From Burkholderiales bacterium (GTDB lineage: Bacteria > Pseudomonadota > Gammaproteobacteria > Burkholderiales > Burkholderiaceae_F), in assembly GCA_016716275.1 (NCBI GenBank), contig JADJWR010000001.1:558001-622000 (forward strand): a DNA stretch of 64,000 nucleotides, read 5' to 3'. A program made the position numbers and the translations under genes. The first letter of the stretch is position 1. Each line of letters opens with the position of its first letter. The notes under the pieces are model-generated. The model was not told the origin of the DNA, made no database searches, and saw only the letters and a program-made list of their open reading frames with translations. Shown here piece by piece: positions 1 to 11,059 of this stretch.

Positions 1-207
1 TGCTTCGCCTACTTCTGGGCCAGGATGGCGCGCCTCGCGCTGACCAGGATCGACGCCGACGGCGCCAGTGTCGACCCGTTCTACATCGCCAAGCTCAGCA
101 CGGCGCGCTTCTACTTCCAGCGCCTGCTGCCGGAAACCGCCTTCCACATCCGCTCGGCGCGCTCGGGCGCGAAGAACGTCATGGAGCTCGAGGCGGAACT
201 GTTCTGA
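1..207 (+). CDS. Acyl-CoA dehydrogenase, C-terminal fragment (cut by window edge)
   Basis: Only the last 68 residues are present; the frame is open from base 1 and stops at 207. The tail (YFWARMA, then FYIAKLSTARFYFQRLLP) looks like the extra C-terminal helical domain of long FadE-type acyl-CoA dehydrogenases, where the chain ends in a short acidic tail. Such enzymes make the first double bond of beta-oxidation with FAD. The assignment rests on this tail and on the next genes, which supply the remaining beta-oxidation steps 32 bp downstream. The catalytic part lies outside the window. Confidence 0.7.
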   Translation, partial: CFAYFWARMARLALTRIDADGASVDPFYIAKLSTARFYFQRLLPETAFHIRSARSGAKNVMELEAELF

Positions 208-239
208 GACAACCGAAGACGAAAAACGGAGAGAGAGTG

Positions 240-2657
<2,418 letters not shown>

Positions 2658-2771
2658 CCGGCTTCCCGGCCGGCCGCTGGTGCGGCCGCCGGGATTCACA
2701 GGAACGAGGGGGCTCGGCTGGCCCCTCGTGCTCCCCCAGCCAGGACGAGGGTCCTTCGTGGAGATCATGAA

Positions 2772-3968
2772 ATGAGACAAGTGCAGGATGCCTACATCGT
2801 CGCCGCGACGCGCACGCCGGTCGGCAAGGCGCCGAAGGGCGTGTTCAGGAACACCCGTCCCGACGACCTGCTGGTCGCGGCGATCCGCGGTGCGCTGGCG
2901 CAGGTGCCGTCACTCGACCCGAAGGCGGTCGAGGACGCGATCATCGGCTGCGCGATGCCCGAGGCCGAGCAGGGCCTGAACGTGGCGCGCATCGCCGTGC
3001 TGCTCGCCGGCCTGCCGTCGAGCGTCGGCGGCATGACCATCAACCGCTTCTGCTCGTCGGGGCTGAACGCGGTGGCGATCGCCGCCGACCGCATCCGCGT
3101 CGGCGAGGCCGACGTGATGATCGCCGGCGGCGCCGAGTCGATGAGCATGGTGCCGATGGTCGGCAACAAGCCGTCGTTCAATCCGCGCATCTTCGAGCGC
3201 GACGAGAACATCGGCATCGCCTACGGCATGGGCATGACCGCCGAGAAGGTCGCCGCCCAGTGGAAGGTGACGCGCGAGGCGCAGGACGAGTTCGCCTACG
3301 ACTCGCACGCGAAGGCGATCGCCGCGCAGCAGGCCGGCGAGTTCGCCGACGAGATCACGCCGTTCGAGGTGGTCGAGAAGTTTCCCGACCTCGCCAGCCG
3401 CGAGGTGGAGGTGGTCACGAAGAAGGTGCAGCTGGACGAAGGACCGCGCGCTGACTCCAGCCGCGAGGCGCTGGCGAAGCTCAAGCCGGTGTTCGCCGCC
3501 AAGGGCAGCGTCACCGCCGGCAACAGCTCGCAGACCTCCGACGGCGCCGGCGCGCTGGTCGTGGTCAGCGAAAGGGCACTGAAGCAGTACAACCTGACGC
3601 CGCTGGCCCGCTTCGTCTCGTTCGCGGTGCGCGGCGTGCCGCCGCAGATCATGGGCATCGGGCCGAAGGAAGCGATTCCGGTGGCGCTGAAGCTCGCCGG
3701 GCTGAAGGCCGAGGACATCGGCTGGATCGAGCTGAACGAGGCGTTCGCCGCACAGGCGCTGGCGGTGATCGGCGACCTCGGTCTCGACGCTTCGAAGGTC
3801 AACCCGATGGGCGGCGCGATCGCGCTCGGCCACCCGCTGGGCGCCACCGGGGCGATCCGCTCGGCCACCGTCGTGCACGCGCTGCGCCGCAAGCAGCTGA
3901 AGTACGGCATGGTGACGATGTGCGTCGGCACCGGGATGGGGGCGGCGGGGATATTCGAGCGGATGTAG
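2772..3968 (+). CDS. Acetyl-CoA C-acyltransferase (thiolase)
   Basis: A 398-residue thiolase of usual length that cleaves 3-ketoacyl-CoA to acetyl-CoA and a shortened acyl-CoA. The nucleophilic cysteine is C94 in NRFCSSGLNAV. The C-terminal signatures GGAIALGHPLGATGA (His) and MCVGTGMGAAG (second Cys) are intact. Both the sequence and its place after the FadN-like gene favour a degradative thiolase rather than a biosynthetic PhaA, although the two families are close. It follows the FadN-like gene by 114 bp. That gap contains a small GC hairpin (2704-2729) without a T tract and may separate translation units within one operon. Confidence 0.92.
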   Translation: MRQVQDAYIVAATRTPVGKAPKGVFRNTRPDDLLVAAIRGALAQVPSLDPKAVEDAIIGCAMPEAEQGLNVARIAVLLAGLPSSVGGMTINRFCSSGLNAVAIAADRIRVGEADVMIAGGAESMSMVPMVGNKPSFNPRIFERDENIGIAYGMGMTAEKVAAQWKVTREAQDEFAYDSHAKAIAAQQAGEFADEITPFEVVEKFPDLASREVEVVTKKVQLDEGPRADSSREALAKLKPVFAAKGSVTAGNSSQTSDGAGALVVVSERALKQYNLTPLARFVSFAVRGVPPQIMGIGPKEAIPVALKLAGLKAEDIGWIELNEAFAAQALAVIGDLGLDASKVNPMGGAIALGHPLGATGAIRSATVVHALRRKQLKYGMVTMCVGTGMGAAGIFERM

Positions 3969-3982
3969 CGCTGCTCGCGTAC

Positions 3983-4003
3983 GCGATGCGCTTTGCGCAT
4001 CGC
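3983..4003. repeat. Perfect 9-bp inverted repeat with TTT loop after the thiolase gene
   Basis: GCGATGCGC, TTT, GCGCATCGC: a perfect hairpin 15 bp past the thiolase stop with no T run behind it. It could be a weak or factor-dependent terminator or an RNA stabiliser. A related core (GCGCTTTGC) occurs in the inverted repeat at 16384-16419. Confidence 0.6.
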
Positions 4004-4092
4004 ACGTGCGCTCGCAGCGGGAAAGATTGGGCGGGCGAGCTTGGGGCGGCCCGGCGCTCGCCCGCTCTTCAACTACAACGACCCCACCCCGA

Positions 4093-4111
4093 CCCTCCCC
4101 CGAGGGGAGGG
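4093..4111. repeat. Extragenic hairpin, REP-like GC element
   Basis: CCCTCCCC, CGA, GGGGAGGG forms an 8-bp perfect stem, preceded by a C-rich run (ACCCCACCCCGA). This form of C-rich, G-rich palindrome is a common dispersed extragenic element in proteobacterial genomes. I see only one copy in this window, so calling it a repeat family is knowledge-based, not shown here. Confidence 0.5.
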
Positions 4112-4167
4112 TGTCTGAGCGCCTTACCGGCGCGCGGAGACAGCGGCGCATTCATGGAGACGAGCAG

Positions 4168-4932
4168 ATGACCATCCGCACCGAAACGGCCGACGGCGTG
4201 GCGCGCATCGAGATCGCGCGGCCGGAGAAGAAGAACGCCATCACGGTGGCGATGTACCAGCAGATGGCCGATGCCATCGCCGCCGCGCACGACGACCGCT
4301 CGGTCCGCGCGATCCTGATCCACGGCCAGCCGGACATCTTCACCGCCGGCAACGACCTCGAGGATTTCATGAAGAACCCGCCGGCGGGGATGGATGCGCC
4401 GGTGTTCCAGTTCATCGCCGCGCTCGGCTACGCCGAGAAGCCGGTGGTCGCCGCGGTCAACGGCGCGGCGGTCGGCATCGGCACGACGATGCTGCTGCAC
4501 TGCGACCTCGTCTACTGCGCCGACAACGCGATGTTCTCGATGCCGTTCGTCTCGCTCGGGCTGTGCGCCGAGTTCGCCTCCAGCCTGCTGGTGCCTCTGT
4601 ACGCCGGCTACCACAAGGCGGCCGAGAAGCTGCTGCTCGGCGAGCCGATGAGCGCCGAGGAGGCGCTGGAGATGAAGGTCGTCAACCGCATCCTGCCGCC
4701 CGACGAGGTGCTGGGCTACGCGAAGCGGCAGGCGGCGCGGTTCAACGGCCTGCCGCCGACCTCGGTGCGCGAGACCAAGCGCCTGATGAAGTCGGCCTGG
4801 AAGTCGATCACCGAGAAGGTGATCGAGGACGAAGGCAGGACCTTCGGCCGGATGCTGCACAGTGCCGAGGCCAAGGAAGCGTTCTCGGCCTTCTTCGAGC
4901 GGCGCAAGCCCGACTTCTCGCGCTTCGGCTGA
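4168..4932 (+). CDS. Enoyl-CoA hydratase/isomerase family protein
   Basis: A 254-residue crotonase-fold protein. It starts MTIRTETADGVARIEIARPE and has typical crotonase blocks: FTAGNDLEDF for CoA binding and the first oxyanion-hole amide, and AAVNGAAVGIGTTMLLHCD for the second. The usual catalytic Glu position after the second block is not obvious, so it may be a hydratase, an isomerase or another crotonase activity. ATG 4168 is preferred over upstream in-frame starts because the upstream part is non-coding hairpin DNA and GGAGACGAGCAG precedes this ATG. It lies in the beta-oxidation operon, 10 bp before a thioesterase gene. Confidence 0.88.
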   Translation: MTIRTETADGVARIEIARPEKKNAITVAMYQQMADAIAAAHDDRSVRAILIHGQPDIFTAGNDLEDFMKNPPAGMDAPVFQFIAALGYAEKPVVAAVNGAAVGIGTTMLLHCDLVYCADNAMFSMPFVSLGLCAEFASSLLVPLYAGYHKAAEKLLLGEPMSAEEALEMKVVNRILPPDEVLGYAKRQAARFNGLPPTSVRETKRLMKSAWKSITEKVIEDEGRTFGRMLHSAEAKEAFSAFFERRKPDFSRFG

Positions 4933-4942
4933 AGGATCGGCG

Positions 4943-5371
4943 ATGAAGCTGCGCCGCGACGTCGATCTGGACGCGCTGAATGCACGCGGCAGCGGCAGGC
5001 TGCCCGGCTGGTTCGGCCTGAAGGTGGTGCGCATCGACGAACGTGAACTGGCGATGCAGCTTGCGATCCAGCCGCAGATGCTGGCGCCCAACGGCTTCCT
5101 GCACGCCGCCAGCGTGATCGCGCTGGCCGACACCGCCTGTGGTTTCGCAACGATCGCGCACCTGCCCGACGGTGCCGAGAACTTCACCACCATCGAGCTG
5201 AAGTGCAATTTCCTCGGCACTGCCACCGAAGGCACGCTGGAGACGGTGGCGCGGGGCGTGCATCTGGGCCGCACGACGCAGGTCTGGGACGCCGAGGTGT
5301 GCGACCTGGCGAACGGGCGGACGCTGGCGCTTTTTCGCTGCACCCAGATGGTGCTGTGGCCCAGGCGCTGA
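4943..5371 (+). CDS. PaaI-family hotdog thioesterase
   Basis: A 142-residue hotdog-fold protein of normal length for the PaaI/YbgC group, which hydrolyses acyl- or aryl-CoA thioesters. The block NGFLHAASVIALADTACGFAT matches the catalytic helix of PaaI-like enzymes (the conserved N/H-G, then an acidic residue in the helix). A GAAGGA ribosome site lies 6 bp before ATG 4943. It sits 10 bp after the hydratase gene in the fatty-acid operon, which suggests that it removes CoA from dead-end or excess acyl-CoA. Substrate cannot be told from sequence. Confidence 0.85.
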   Translation: MKLRRDVDLDALNARGSGRLPGWFGLKVVRIDERELAMQLAIQPQMLAPNGFLHAASVIALADTACGFATIAHLPDGAENFTTIELKCNFLGTATEGTLETVARGVHLGRTTQVWDAEVCDLANGRTLALFRCTQMVLWPRR

Positions 5372-5387
5372 CCGCCGCACCGCCGCG

Positions 5388-6140
5388 ATGATCGACATCG
5401 TCGCCCGGACGCTGCTGTTCCCGCTTCTCTACGCGCAGGCGCAGCGGGTGCGCGCCGGCACCGAGCCGTTGCCGGAGCCGCCGGGGCCGCGTGCCGGTCG
5501 CGAGGGAGCGGGCAGCGAGGAACTGCGCCTGCTGGTGATCGGTGATTCGAGTGCCGCCGGCGTCGGCGCGCCGCACCAGGATCTCGCGCTGGCCAGGCCG
5601 CTGGCCCGTCGCCTTGCCGGCCGGACGGGCCGCTCGGTGCGCTGGACGCTGCTGGCGCAGACCGGTCTGACGTCGGCCGCGGCGCTGGCCTACCTCAAGG
5701 CGAACGATGTCCCGGAGGCGGACCTTGCGGTGGTGGTACTCGGCGTCAATGACATCACCAACCAGGTGCCGACGGCGCAGGCACTGAGGCACCGGGGAGA
5801 GATCGCCGTCTGGCTGGAAGCGCATGCGGCGGTGCGCGAGGTGCTGTTTCCGGCGCTGCCGGAGATGGAACTGTTTTCGTCGCTGCCGCAGCCGCTGGCC
5901 TGGTGGGCCGGACAGATGTCGCGGCGGAACAACCGCGCGCAGGCTCGCTGGGCGGCGAACTGGCCGCTGGCGGCGCCGCGCGTTGCCCACGTGCGGATGG
6001 ACGGCGTGATGCGGCCCGATCTGATGGCCAGCGACGGCTTTCATCCGGGCGCCGGCCTGTACGAGCGGGTGGCCGCCCATCTGGCGGAAGTGATCGGGCG
6101 CGACGAGTTCGTGGCAACTGGAGAAAGGCAAGCGAAATGA
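5388..6140 (+). CDS. SGNH/GDSL-family hydrolase
   Basis: A 250-residue esterase-like protein. The nucleophile block reads LRLLVIGDSSAAGVGA, the Asn block VVVLGVNDITN, and the Asp-His pair SDGFHPGAGLY, so the catalytic set of the SGNH fold is complete. An N-terminal hydrophobic stretch (LLFPLLYAQAQ) is short and may be an anchor or part of the fold. It overlaps the next gene by 4 bp (ATGA), showing translational coupling with an SDR, and follows a thioesterase by 16 bp. Within a beta-oxidation operon it probably acts on lipid esters; the true substrate is unknown. Confidence 0.85.
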   Translation: MIDIVARTLLFPLLYAQAQRVRAGTEPLPEPPGPRAGREGAGSEELRLLVIGDSSAAGVGAPHQDLALARPLARRLAGRTGRSVRWTLLAQTGLTSAAALAYLKANDVPEADLAVVVLGVNDITNQVPTAQALRHRGEIAVWLEAHAAVREVLFPALPEMELFSSLPQPLAWWAGQMSRRNNRAQARWAANWPLAAPRVAHVRMDGVMRPDLMASDGFHPGAGLYERVAAHLAEVIGRDEFVATGERQAK

Positions 6141-6964
6141 ACCTCAGGGACAAGACGATCTTCATATCGGGTGCCTCGCGCGGCATCGGCCTGGCGATCG
6201 CCAGGCGCTGCGCGGCCGACGGCGCCAACGTCGCCATCGCCGCCAAGACCACCGAGCCGAACCCGAAGCTGCCGGGCACGATCTACACCGCCGCCGACGA
6301 GATCGAGGCGGCCGGCGGCAGCTGCCTGCCGCTGCAGGTGGACATCCGCGAGGAAGCGCAGGTCGTCGAGGCGGCGCGCGCGACGGCAGAGAGGTTCGGC
6401 GGCATCGACATCCTGATCAACAACGCCAGCGCCATCAGCCTGACGCCGACCGACGCGACGCCGATCAAGCGCTTCGACCTGATGTTCGGCGTCAACGTGC
6501 GCGGCACCTACCTGTGCACGCAGGCCTGCCTGCCGTACCTGAAGACCTCCGCCGAGCGCCGGCGCAACCCGCACGTGCTGACGCTGTCGCCGCCGTTGAA
6601 TCTGGATGCGCGCTGGTTCGCGCCGCACGTCGCCTACACGATGGCCAAGTACGGCATGAGCATGTGCGTGCTCGGCCACGCCGAGGAGTTCCGGCCCTAC
6701 GGCATCGCCGTGAACGCGCTGTGGCCGCGCACGGTGATCGCCACCGCGGCGCTGCAGATGATCCCGGGGGTGAAGCCCGAGCACTGCCGCTCGCCGGAGA
6801 TCATGGCCGACGCCGCCTATGCTGTCCTGACCGCCGACGCCGCGACCACCACCGGCAACTTCTTCATCGACGACGAGGTGCTGAGGAAGGCCGGCGTGAC
6901 CGACCTCGACAGGTACTCGGTCGTGGCCGGTTCGAAGCAGCTGATGCCGGACCTGTTCCTGTAG
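6137..6964 (+). CDS. SDR-family NAD(P)-dependent oxidoreductase (HSDL2-like)
   Basis: A 275-residue short-chain dehydrogenase. The cofactor motif is FISGASRGIGLAIA, the structural motif is NNASAI, and the active-site pair is YTMAKYGMS (Tyr-x-x-x-Lys). The long insertion TTEPNPKLPGTIYTAADEIE after the second strand is typical of the HSDL2/SDR13C-like group found in fatty-acid loci. The usual catalytic Ser lies in the LTLSPPLNL block. Its start overlaps the SGNH hydrolase stop. It is the last gene before a rho-independent terminator at 6994-7036, so it closes the fatty-acid operon. Confidence 0.88.
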   Translation: MNLRDKTIFISGASRGIGLAIARRCAADGANVAIAAKTTEPNPKLPGTIYTAADEIEAAGGSCLPLQVDIREEAQVVEAARATAERFGGIDILINNASAISLTPTDATPIKRFDLMFGVNVRGTYLCTQACLPYLKTSAERRRNPHVLTLSPPLNLDARWFAPHVAYTMAKYGMSMCVLGHAEEFRPYGIAVNALWPRTVIATAALQMIPGVKPEHCRSPEIMADAAYAVLTADAATTTGNFFIDDEVLRKAGVTDLDRYSVVAGSKQLMPDLFL

Positions 6965-6993
6965 CCGCGGCGTTGGCACGGTGCGCGCACTGA

Positions 6994-7036
6994 CGCCCCG
7001 TCGCCTGGCAGGAGACGGCGGGGCGCGTGCTTTTTT
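6994..7036 (+). terminator. Rho-independent terminator of the fatty-acid operon
   Basis: A 9-bp stem (CGCCCCGTC with GGCGGGGCG, one G-T wobble) followed closely by CTTTTTTC. It begins 30 bp past the SDR stop and is the clearest intrinsic terminator on the left side of the window. Confidence 0.85.
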
Positions 7037-7045
7037 CTTGCAGAC

Positions 7046-7258
7046 GTGCTGGTCCACGTGGACCAGACCTCGAGCCACGACCGGCTCGCGTCGCTGACCA
7101 AAGCGATCGCCGCGGTCAACGGTGTCAGCACTGCCGAAGACCATGACGCGAAGCCGCACCTGGTGATCGTGACCTACGACCCGGCGCAGGTGAATTCGCA
7201 GCAGATCCTCGCCGTGGTCAAGGCGCAGGGACTCGGTGCCGAGCTGATCGGCTCGTAG
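7046..7258 (+). CDS. Small HMA-like protein lacking the metal-binding CxxC
   Basis: A 70-residue protein (GTG start) with the beta-alpha-beta-beta-alpha-beta pattern of heavy-metal-associated domains: LVHVDQ, a helix SLTKAIAAVNGV, LVIVTYDP, a helix QQILAVVKAQGL, then AELIG. No cysteine is present, so it is not a classical copper chaperone. It starts only 10 bp after the T tract of a terminator, and its first codons include an 18-bp perfect palindrome. Either it has its own promoter inside the terminator region or it is expressed by readthrough. Function unknown; it resembles CxxC-less HMA-fold proteins of proteobacteria. Confidence 0.65.
   Translation: MLVHVDQTSSHDRLASLTKAIAAVNGVSTAEDHDAKPHLVIVTYDPAQVNSQQILAVVKAQGLGAELIGS
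7049..7066. repeat. 18-bp perfect palindrome over the start of the HMA-like gene
   Basis: CTGGTCCAC followed by its exact complement GTGGACCAG, with no spacer. It covers codons 2-7 of the 70-residue gene. It could be a dimeric protein binding site or a hairpin that masks translation initiation. Confidence 0.6.
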
Positions 7259-7281
7259 CGTTCGAAAGGCGGGGAGCCGGT

Positions 7282-8199
7282 TCAGCCCCGCGCGCCAATC
7301 TTCCGGAACACGGCGACCGCCGCGAGCAAGAATGCGCCCGCGGCGACGCCGACCACGGCATCGGCCAGCAGCGGGACGACCGCACTGAGCAGCCCGGCAG
7401 CCGGGGTGATGGCTTCGACCGCATGGTGCAGGGCCGGCACGCCGTGGGCGAGGATGCCGCCGCCGACCAGGAACATCGCCGCGGTGCCGGCGACCGACAG
7501 GCCCTTCATCAGCCAGGGCGCGGCGCGCAGGATCGCCGCACCCAACGCGCGCCTGAGGCGCGCCGGTCCGTCGCCCCCCGCGGACTGATGCAGATGCAGC
7601 CCGGCGTCGTCGAGCTTGACGATGCCGGCCACCAGTCCGTACACGCCGACCGTCATGATCAGCGCGATGCCGGCCAGCACGGCGATCCGCTGCGGCAGCG
7701 GCGCGGCGGCCACCGTGCCGAGGCTGATCACGATGATCTCGGCGGAGAGGATGAAGTCGGTGCGCACGGCGCCCTTGATCTTGTCCTTCTCGAGCGCCAC
7801 CAGGTCGACCGCCGGGTCGACGACCGCCTGCGCCAGTTCTTGCTGGTGCGCCTGGTCAGCGCCGCGATGCAGCCAGCGGTGCGCCAGCTTCTCGAAGCCC
7901 TCGTAGCAGAGGTAGGCGCCGCCCACCATCAGCAGCGGCGTCACCGCCCACGGCGCAAAGGCGCTGATCGCCAGCGCTGCCGGCACCAGGATCGCCTTGT
8001 TGACCAGCGATCCCTTCGCCACCGCCCAGACCACCGGCAGTTCGCGCGCCGCCGCCACGCCGCTGACCTGCTGCGCGTTCAGCGCCAGGTCGTCGCCGAG
8101 CACGCCGGCGGTCTTCTTGGCGGCGACCTTGGTCATCACCGAGACGTCGTCGAGGATCGTCGCGATGTCGTCGAGCAGGGCGAGCAGGCTGGAGGCCAT
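7282..8199 (-). CDS. DUF808 family inner-membrane protein (YedI-like)
   Basis: A 305-residue protein that begins MASSLLALLDDIATILDDV and continues KVAAKKTAGVLGDDLALNA, which is the hallmark N-terminus of the DUF808/YedI family. Several hydrophobic segments follow (for example AILVPAALAISAFAPWAV and AVLAGIALIMTVGVYGLVAGI), consistent with an integral membrane protein of normal family length. The family has no established biochemical role. It stands alone on the minus strand, convergent with the HMA-like gene and divergent from the sugar dehydrogenase gene. Confidence 0.88.
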   Translation of the reverse strand: MASSLLALLDDIATILDDVSVMTKVAAKKTAGVLGDDLALNAQQVSGVAAARELPVVWAVAKGSLVNKAILVPAALAISAFAPWAVTPLLMVGGAYLCYEGFEKLAHRWLHRGADQAHQQELAQAVVDPAVDLVALEKDKIKGAVRTDFILSAEIIVISLGTVAAAPLPQRIAVLAGIALIMTVGVYGLVAGIVKLDDAGLHLHQSAGGDGPARLRRALGAAILRAAPWLMKGLSVAGTAAMFLVGGGILAHGVPALHHAVEAITPAAGLLSAVVPLLADAVVGVAAGAFLLAAVAVFRKIGARG

Positions 8200-8400
8200 C
8201 GTGCGGTCGGGCCGGAGCGGCGCAGCGCCGAGTATCGCCTGCTGCCGCGCCGCCGCCGGCCGAAGTCGGCGCCGGCGCGCCGCGGCGCTTGGTTACGGCT
8301 ACCGCGTCGGAGGGAATCTCGCCGGTCGAGTGAAGCGGCACGCCGGCGTTCCTACACTGTTGCGGTTTGCCGAGATCTCCCGTCACGGAGGATGCTGCCG

Positions 8401-9654
8401 ATGAAGCGCCTGCCAACGCCTTGCTCCGCCGCGCTGGCGCTCGCCGCCGGTGCTGCCTTGGCGGCGTGCGGCGGCAGCAGCGAAGTCACCATTACGCCGC
8501 CGACGCCGGTGCCGGCGGTCGCGCCGACGCTGACGCGCGAGGTGGTGTCGGTGCCGGGTGGGCTCAGTGCTCCCTGGGACCTGGCGTTCCTGCCGGACGG
8601 CGCGATGCTGATCACCGAGCGCTGCGCCGGCCTGTCGATCGTCCGCGGCGGCGTCCGCACGCGCCTGTTCGGCGCCGCCGGCAGCCAGACCGTCGCCGCC
8701 GACTTCTTCTGCGAAGGGCAGAGCGGCATGCTCGGCGTGGCCGTCGACCCCGATTTCGGCGCAGCCAACCGCTTCGTCTACCTGTTCATGGCGTCGAACG
8801 CGACCGTGCCCCGCCGCAATCGCGTCGTGCGGCTGGCGCTCGGCGCTGACCATCTGCGCGTCGAAAGTCGCGCCGACATCGTCGAGGACATCGCCTTCAA
8901 GGACGTCGGCAACGCGCACGGCGGCGCCGGCGCGCACAGCGGCGGCCGCCTCCGCTTCGGCATCGCCGCCGCCGACCGCTACCTGTACGTCGGCACCGGC
9001 GACAACCATGACGGCACGCTGCCGCAGAGTCCGGCAGCGCCGCTCGGCGGCAAGGTGCTGCGGATCACGCGCGACGGCGCGGCGGCGCCCGGCAACGGCG
9101 CGCCGGCCGGCTTCGACGCGCGCATCTTCACCTACGGGCACCGCAACGTGCAGGGAATCGCCTTCCGGCCGGGCAGCGGCCGGCCCTTCGTCGCCGAGCA
9201 TGGTCCCAACCACAGCGACGAAGTGACGGCGCTCGTGCCCGGCGGCAACGGCGGCTGGGACCCGCAGAACCGCCCGGCGCTGGCCTGCGCCGACGGCTAC
9301 TGCGGCTACGCCGGCAACGCGACGACGATGCCGATGACCGACACCGTGCGCTTTCCGGCGGCGATGCGGCCGGGCTGGACCAACAGCGGTGCCTCGCAGG
9401 GCCTCGGCCCGGCGGCTTTCCTGAGCGGCAGCCAGTGGAAGGCCTGGGACGGCCGCCTGCTCGTCGGCATCATGGCGGGTAGCCGCATCGAGCTGCTGAC
9501 GCTCGACGCCGCCGGTGTCGCGACGGCGAACAGCACGGTCACGGCCGGCAACGATCCGCTGCGCGCGCGGATCCGTTCGTTGCTGCAGGGTCCAGACGGC
9601 AGCCTGTACGTGCTGACCGACTCGAACCAGCTCTGGCGGATCGTGCCGGGTTGA
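8401..9654 (+). CDS. PQQ-dependent sugar (aldose/sorbosone-type) dehydrogenase lipoprotein
   Basis: A 417-residue six-bladed beta-propeller protein of the GDH-B/Asd (YliI) family, which oxidises sugars with pyrroloquinoline quinone at the outer face of the cell. A lipoprotein signal with lipobox LAAC precedes a low-complexity Thr/Pro linker. Family blocks are APWDLAFLPDGAMLITER, a propeller HGGAGAHSGGRLRFG, YGHRNVQGIAF and EHGPNHSDEV, which carry the PQQ and calcium contacts in this family. ATG 8401 has GGAGG 9 bp upstream; the in-frame ATG at 8392 is too close to it. It is monocistronic. No pqq genes are in the window. Confidence 0.85.
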   Translation: MKRLPTPCSAALALAAGAALAACGGSSEVTITPPTPVPAVAPTLTREVVSVPGGLSAPWDLAFLPDGAMLITERCAGLSIVRGGVRTRLFGAAGSQTVAADFFCEGQSGMLGVAVDPDFGAANRFVYLFMASNATVPRRNRVVRLALGADHLRVESRADIVEDIAFKDVGNAHGGAGAHSGGRLRFGIAAADRYLYVGTGDNHDGTLPQSPAAPLGGKVLRITRDGAAAPGNGAPAGFDARIFTYGHRNVQGIAFRPGSGRPFVAEHGPNHSDEVTALVPGGNGGWDPQNRPALACADGYCGYAGNATTMPMTDTVRFPAAMRPGWTNSGASQGLGPAAFLSGSQWKAWDGRLLVGIMAGSRIELLTLDAAGVATANSTVTAGNDPLRARIRSLLQGPDGSLYVLTDSNQLWRIVPG

Positions 9655-9747
9655 CGCAGCGCCAAGTGCTGCCGGCGCTTTCGGCTATCGTTGGCTTCAG
9701 CCAGGGCACCGGGCCTGGCAGCGAGATCCACCGGAGAATCGATTCCA

Positions 9748-11058
9748 ATGAGAGAACCGCTGCATAGGCTGTCGGCCGTCAAGCTGGCGCAGTTGATCAC
9801 CGCCGGCGAGGCCTCCCCCGAGACCGTCACGCGCTCGTTCATCGACGCCATCCACGAGCGCGAGCGCGACGTGCAGTCCTTCGCCTGGTTCGACGCCGAC
9901 CGGGCGATCGCCGCGGCGCGCGAGCTGCACCTGGTGTCCCGCCGCGGCCCGCTGCACGGGCTGCCGGTGGCGGTCAAGGACAACATCGAGACGGCCGACA
10001 TCGCCACCAGCTACGGCTCGTCGATATACACAGGACACCGGCCCAATGCCGACGCCGCCTGCGTGGCGGCGATGAAGGACGCCGGCGCCTACGTGCTCGG
10101 CAAGACGGTGTGCGCCGAACTGGCCAACTTCACGCCCGGGCCGACACGCAACCCGCACAACCTCGCGCACACGCCGGGTGGCTCCTCCAGCGGCAGCGCG
10201 GCGGCGGTGGCGGCGCACTTCGCGCCGCTGGCGCTGGGCACGCAGACGGCGGGGTCGGTGATCCGGCCGGCCGCCTTCTGCGGCGTGGTCGGCTACAAGC
10301 CGTCGCCGCGGCTGATCCCGCGCTCCGGCGTGAAGCCGAACTCGGACACCCTCGACGAAGTCGGCCTGTTCGCCCGCTCGGTCGAGGACGCCGCCTTCGC
10401 TGCGTCGGTGCTGGCCGGCAAGCCGGGGTGGAAGGACCTGCCGGCGCAGTCGGTGCGGATGAACAAGTCGCCGGCGATCGGCTGGGTGGCGACCTCGCAG
10501 CGCGCCGCGGCGGCACCGAGCATGCTCGAGTCGCTCGAGCGCGCCGGGCTGCGGCTGCTGCAGAAGGGCGCGCGGCGCGCCGAGATCGTCTGGCCGCGCG
10601 TGTTCGACGGTCTGTTCGATGCGCAGAAGACGGTGCAGTCGTTCGAGACGGCGCGGGCGCTGGCGCCGGAGTTCATCTACCGGCGGCAGCAGCTGTCAGC
10701 CAGGCTGGTGGCGCTGATCGAAGAGGGGCGAGCGATCGGCGCGCACGACTACGTGATGGCCATGCAGCTGGGCCGCGCCTGCGTGGCGGCGATCGACAGC
10801 CTGTTCGCCGAGGCCGACGTGCTGCTGACGCCGAGTGCGCCGGGCGGCGCGCCGGCCGGCCTGTCCTCGACCGGCGATCCGGTGTTCAACCGCCCCTGGC
10901 AGCTGCTCGGCTGCCCGATGGTGAGCCTGCCGGTGCCGGCCTCCCTCGGCCAGGCCGAAGGAGGCCTGCCGCTCGGCATCACGGTGGTGGCGCGGCCGGG
11001 CGACGACGCGAAGATGTTCTCCGCCGCCGCCTGGATCGAGGCGCACTGGGAAAACTGA
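9748..11058 (+). CDS. Amidase signature family hydrolase
   Basis: A 436-residue amidase signature enzyme that hydrolyses carboxamides (GatA-like fold). The Lys of the Ser-cisSer-Lys triad is in LPVAVKDNIET. The glycine/serine-rich signature GGSSSGSAAAVAAHFAPLA and the nucleophile region GTQTAGSVIRPA are intact. GatB and GatC are not nearby, and the chain is shorter than GatA, so it is a stand-alone amidase of unknown substrate. CGGAGA lies 11 bp before ATG 9748. It is convergent with the next gene; only one base separates their stops. Confidence 0.88.
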   Translation: MREPLHRLSAVKLAQLITAGEASPETVTRSFIDAIHERERDVQSFAWFDADRAIAAARELHLVSRRGPLHGLPVAVKDNIETADIATSYGSSIYTGHRPNADAACVAAMKDAGAYVLGKTVCAELANFTPGPTRNPHNLAHTPGGSSSGSAAAVAAHFAPLALGTQTAGSVIRPAAFCGVVGYKPSPRLIPRSGVKPNSDTLDEVGLFARSVEDAAFAASVLAGKPGWKDLPAQSVRMNKSPAIGWVATSQRAAAAPSMLESLERAGLRLLQKGARRAEIVWPRVFDGLFDAQKTVQSFETARALAPEFIYRRQQLSARLVALIEEGRAIGAHDYVMAMQLGRACVAAIDSLFAEADVLLTPSAPGGAPAGLSSTGDPVFNRPWQLLGCPMVSLPVPASLGQAEGGLPLGITVVARPGDDAKMFSAAAWIEAHWEN

Positions 11059-11059
11059 A

